8,225 bases of DNA from Intrasporangiaceae bacterium (GTDB taxonomy: Bacteria; Actinomycetota; Actinomycetes; Actinomycetales; Dermatophilaceae). Below, one piece after another: positions 6,726-8,225 of this stretch. The stretch spans positions 1 through 8,225 of the forward strand of contig JAAYSB010000127.1 in assembly GCA_012518475.1 (NCBI GenBank), read 5' to 3'. The notes under the pieces were generated by a model. That model saw only the letters and a program-made list of their open reading frames with translations. It searched no databases and was not told the origin of the DNA. The number at the start of each line of letters is the position of its first letter. The first letter of the stretch is position 1. A program made the translations under genes and the position numbers.

Positions 6726-6760
6726 CTGCCCACTCGCCCGCTCATTCCTGAGGGAAGTTC

Positions 6761-7360
6761 ATGTCTTCTACCGATTCCTCTTCTTCTCTGCGATCCTCGC
6801 TACCACGGCCCAGGTGGCCATTGCTATTGTCCAATGCCTTGGATGCCGCTGGGCGTCGGGGTGTCGACTTCGTAACTGATGTCTTGGCGGTACTGGTTCT
6901 TGGAGCCAGTGCTGCGCAGATGGGTTTGCTCAACGCCATCGGAACACTGGCATTCCTCGTGCTGGGGATCCCGATTGGGGTCCTGGTCGACCGCTCGCCC
7001 ACGGTGCGGCTGCTCGCTGGCTCTGGCCTGGTCCGAGCAATGCTGCTGGCGACGGTGATCACTGCCCTGGCACTGGACTCGCTGACCATGGTCCACTTGT
7101 ACCTGGTCGCTGGGTTAGTCGGCACCACTACGGTCGTCACCGAGACCACACAGACTGCCATTGCCCCTCGAGTCGCCGGACAGGACGCGGTGGCCGCCCT
7201 GGAGATGCTCGATCCTCCACGCGATGAGTTCCCGCCTCGCCCCGACGAGACCTGTCACTATTACGAGGCGGAAATCAGCTTCTTCGAACGAGTCGACGTC
7301 CACGTCGTCTGCTTCGCCTCCGACCAGGTCAGCAGGATCGGAACGGTTCCCGCGCCATGA
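6761..7360 (+). CDS. Truncated MFS (MefA-like) drug-efflux protein joined to an unrelated 50-residue tail; probably non-functional as a transporter
   Basis: The frame is 199 codons, against about 400 or more for a 12-helix MFS exporter. Residues 20-140 read as the start of a drug-efflux MFS protein: about four helices (35-53, 56-78, 84-108, 112-133) and motif A as G-x-x-x-G-x-x-x-D-R-S-P-T-V-R. The last recognisable part is T-A-I-A-P-R-V-A-G-Q-D-A-V-A at about residue 145. The next 50 residues are soluble, rich in charged and aromatic residues (E-T-C-H-Y-Y-E-A-E-I-S-F-F-E), and not MFS-like. Their codons keep the high-GC third-position bias, so the tail is probably real coding sequence from another gene. 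The start has a good Shine-Dalgarno (AGGGAAG, 6751-6757). TTG and CTA codons in the first part are unusual for the window. The TGA overlaps the response-regulator ATG. I do not recognise the tail. Confidence 0.7.
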   Translation: MSSTDSSSSLRSSLPRPRWPLLLSNALDAAGRRGVDFVTDVLAVLVLGASAAQMGLLNAIGTLAFLVLGIPIGVLVDRSPTVRLLAGSGLVRAMLLATVITALALDSLTMVHLYLVAGLVGTTTVVTETTQTAIAPRVAGQDAVAALEMLDPPRDEFPPRPDETCHYYEAEISFFERVDVHVVCFASDQVSRIGTVPAP

Positions 7361-8034
7361 CCCCGGAGGATCGCACCGACACCCCGCCGATCCGTGTCCT
7401 GATCGCGGATGACGACCAGCTCGTCCGCACCGGCGTCGCCGCTATTCTCGCCTCCGCCACTGACCTTGACATCACCGCCCTCGCCAGCAACGGCCACGAG
7501 GCCGTCGACGCCGCGGCAACACACCGCGTTGACGTCGCACTGCTGGATATCCAGATGCCACGACTCGACGGCATCGGAGCTCTCCGTGAGATCCGGCACC
7601 GACTGCCCGAGCTTCCGATCGCCATGCTCACCACCTTTTCCGACGACCATCTCATCGCCGATGCGATCAACGCCGGCGCCCTCGGTTTCCTCCTCAAGTC
7701 CGACGAACCTCAGCAACTCATTGCCGGCGTCAGGGCCCTCGCGCACGGCGGAGGCGCGTTCTCCCCTCGAGTCGCCCGCTGGCTCGCCGCCGAGCAACGA
7801 GCGGGCCACCGCACCCGAACCGCGCGAGACGAACTCACTGCCCTGCTCACCGAGCGCCAGATCGAGCTCCTCACCCACATCGCTCGCGGACTCTCCAACG
7901 CCCAGATCGGCAGGGCCATGCATCTGTCCGAAGGCACCGTCAAGCAATACGTCTCCCAGCTCTTCAACACCCTCGGCATCGACAACCGTGTCCACGCCGC
8001 CATCACCGCCTACCGACATGGACTCATCACCTGA
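7357..8034 (+). CDS. NarL/FixJ-family response regulator (receiver + LuxR-type HTH), orphan in this window
   Basis: The protein has 225 residues, normal for the family. The receiver domain covers about 12-130: acidic D18-D19-D20, phosphoacceptor D64 in L-L-D-I-Q-M-P, switch residue T92 in M-L-T-T-F, and K114 in L-L-K-S. After a linker, the LuxR-type helix-turn-helix spans about 160-222, with L-T-E-R-Q-I-E-L-L, the recognition segment L-S-E-G-T-V-K-Q-Y-V-S-Q-L, and L-G-I-D-N-R. It is a cytoplasmic DNA-binding transcription factor activated by phosphorylation. The start overlaps the preceding stop as ATGA, and there is no Shine-Dalgarno, so it depends on translation of the truncated efflux frame. 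The expected partner, a histidine kinase normally just upstream, is absent. Targets are unknown; the inverted repeats at 8141-8181 are candidates. Confidence 0.93.
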   Translation: MTPEDRTDTPPIRVLIADDDQLVRTGVAAILASATDLDITALASNGHEAVDAAATHRVDVALLDIQMPRLDGIGALREIRHRLPELPIAMLTTFSDDHLIADAINAGALGFLLKSDEPQQLIAGVRALAHGGGAFSPRVARWLAAEQRAGHRTRTARDELTALLTERQIELLTHIARGLSNAQIGRAMHLSEGTVKQYVSQLFNTLGIDNRVHAAITAYRHGLIT

Positions 8035-8140
8035 AGCCGACCCTGACCACACTAATGGTGGGTAGTGGCGCACTCGAGAGCATGGTCATCGTCGGCATCT
8101 AGATGGCGGTCGTCTACAGCGGCGCAATCTTTTAACCAAA

Positions 8141-8181
8141 GTGGACAGCGCGTCCGCGATCAGTCCCCGCTCCCCTGATCG
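8141..8181. repeat. Two adjacent inverted repeats before the putative relaxase start (oriT or operator candidate)
   Basis: CGATCAG (8157-8163) and CTGATCG (8175-8181) form a perfect 7-bp inverted repeat with an 11-base pyrimidine-rich spacer. Directly left is a smaller one, GGAC (8143-8146) / GTCC (8152-8155), and an AT-rich stretch containing C-T-T-T-T-A-A-C-C (8129-8137). No T run follows, so a terminator is unlikely. Inverted repeats next to AT-rich DNA, upstream of the relaxase gene, are usual for oriT regions, but a binding site for a regulator fits as well. Confidence 0.35.
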
Positions 8182-8198
8182 TCGAAGGCAGTAGCGTC

Positions 8199-8225
8199 GT
8201 GACGGTTTCGATGCGCGTGATGATC
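8199..8225 (+). CDS. Possible first nine codons of a MobF (TrwC/TraI-type) conjugative relaxase
   Basis: A GTG at 8199 opens a frame reading V-T-V-S-M-R-V-M-I to the window edge. A possible Shine-Dalgarno, GAAGG (8184-8188), lies 10 bases upstream. From memory, many actinobacterial MobF relaxases begin with M-T-V-S-M-R-V-M-S-A-G-D-G-Y. The match over eight residues is suggestive, but nine codons cannot prove it. If correct, the gene would encode the transesterase that nicks oriT to start conjugative transfer. The alternative is a chance frame or an unrelated gene. Confidence 0.45.

Noticed and set aside
8047..8066. CCAC...GTGG / TAGTGG repeats after the response regulator, considered as its terminator
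   Set aside because: Pairing is only four to six bases with a bulge, and no T run follows.
7261..8073. Long minus-strand open frame (270 codons) opposite the response regulator
   Set aside because: It is antisense to a clear receiver-LuxR protein. The Gly/Val/Glu-rich translation is the usual shadow of a gene with strong third-position GC.
8103..8135. Short frame MAVVYSGAIF between the regulator and the putative relaxase, considered as a second leader peptide
   Set aside because: No Shine-Dalgarno at a proper distance and no terminator hairpin with a T run after it.
1..8225. CRISPR array, tRNA, rRNA or complete insertion sequence
   Set aside because: No regularly spaced direct repeats, no tRNA-like or rRNA-like sequence, and no transposase frame with terminal inverted repeats could be seen on either strand.

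Overview
The window is high-GC DNA with short intergenic gaps, ATGA and few-base gene junctions, GTG starts and TANNNT -10 hexamers placed directly in front of start codons. This points to an actinobacterium. A Micrococcales-type genome is my guess, but nothing in the window fixes the genus.

Bases 1-6139 look like ordinary chromosomal gene content. On the + strand there is the C-terminal part of an HSL-family alpha/beta-hydrolase esterase, then a 14-helix DHA2-type MFS drug exporter 10 bases later. A separate two-gene unit of unrecognised polytopic membrane proteins follows (2413-3628). It meets, tail to tail and with a 13-base overlap, a three-gene minus-strand unit: a short-chain dehydrogenase (SDR), a zinc-dependent alcohol/formaldehyde dehydrogenase-like enzyme coupled to it by an ATGA overlap, and a small Cupin_3-type protein. 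The SDR and the cupin both have a -10-like hexamer 6-7 bases before their ATG and no Shine-Dalgarno sequence, as expected of leaderless mRNAs.

Bases 6140-8225 differ in character. After about 400 bases with no gene I can support comes a compact regulatory leader: a possible -10, a hairpin overlapping a Shine-Dalgarno, a nine-residue leader peptide (MFFRARASL) with an Arg-X-Arg motif of the macrolide-arrest type, and a perfect 10-bp terminator hairpin. This has the architecture of antibiotic-responsive ribosome-mediated attenuation. The gene it would control is the first third of a MefA/drug-efflux-like MFS transporter, which after about four helices runs into an unrelated 50-residue tail. That tail ends in an ATGA overlap with a complete NarL/LuxR-type response regulator that has no histidine kinase beside it. 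The last 27 bases look like the start of an actinobacterial MobF (TrwC-type) relaxase, preceded by a 7-bp inverted repeat that could belong to an oriT or an operator.

The right part is therefore probably accessory DNA from a conjugative element or plasmid in which a resistance gene was truncated by rearrangement. If the attenuator still works, a ribosome-targeting antibiotic would now control an orphan response regulator next to a transfer gene. That is the most interesting idea in the window, and it is inference.
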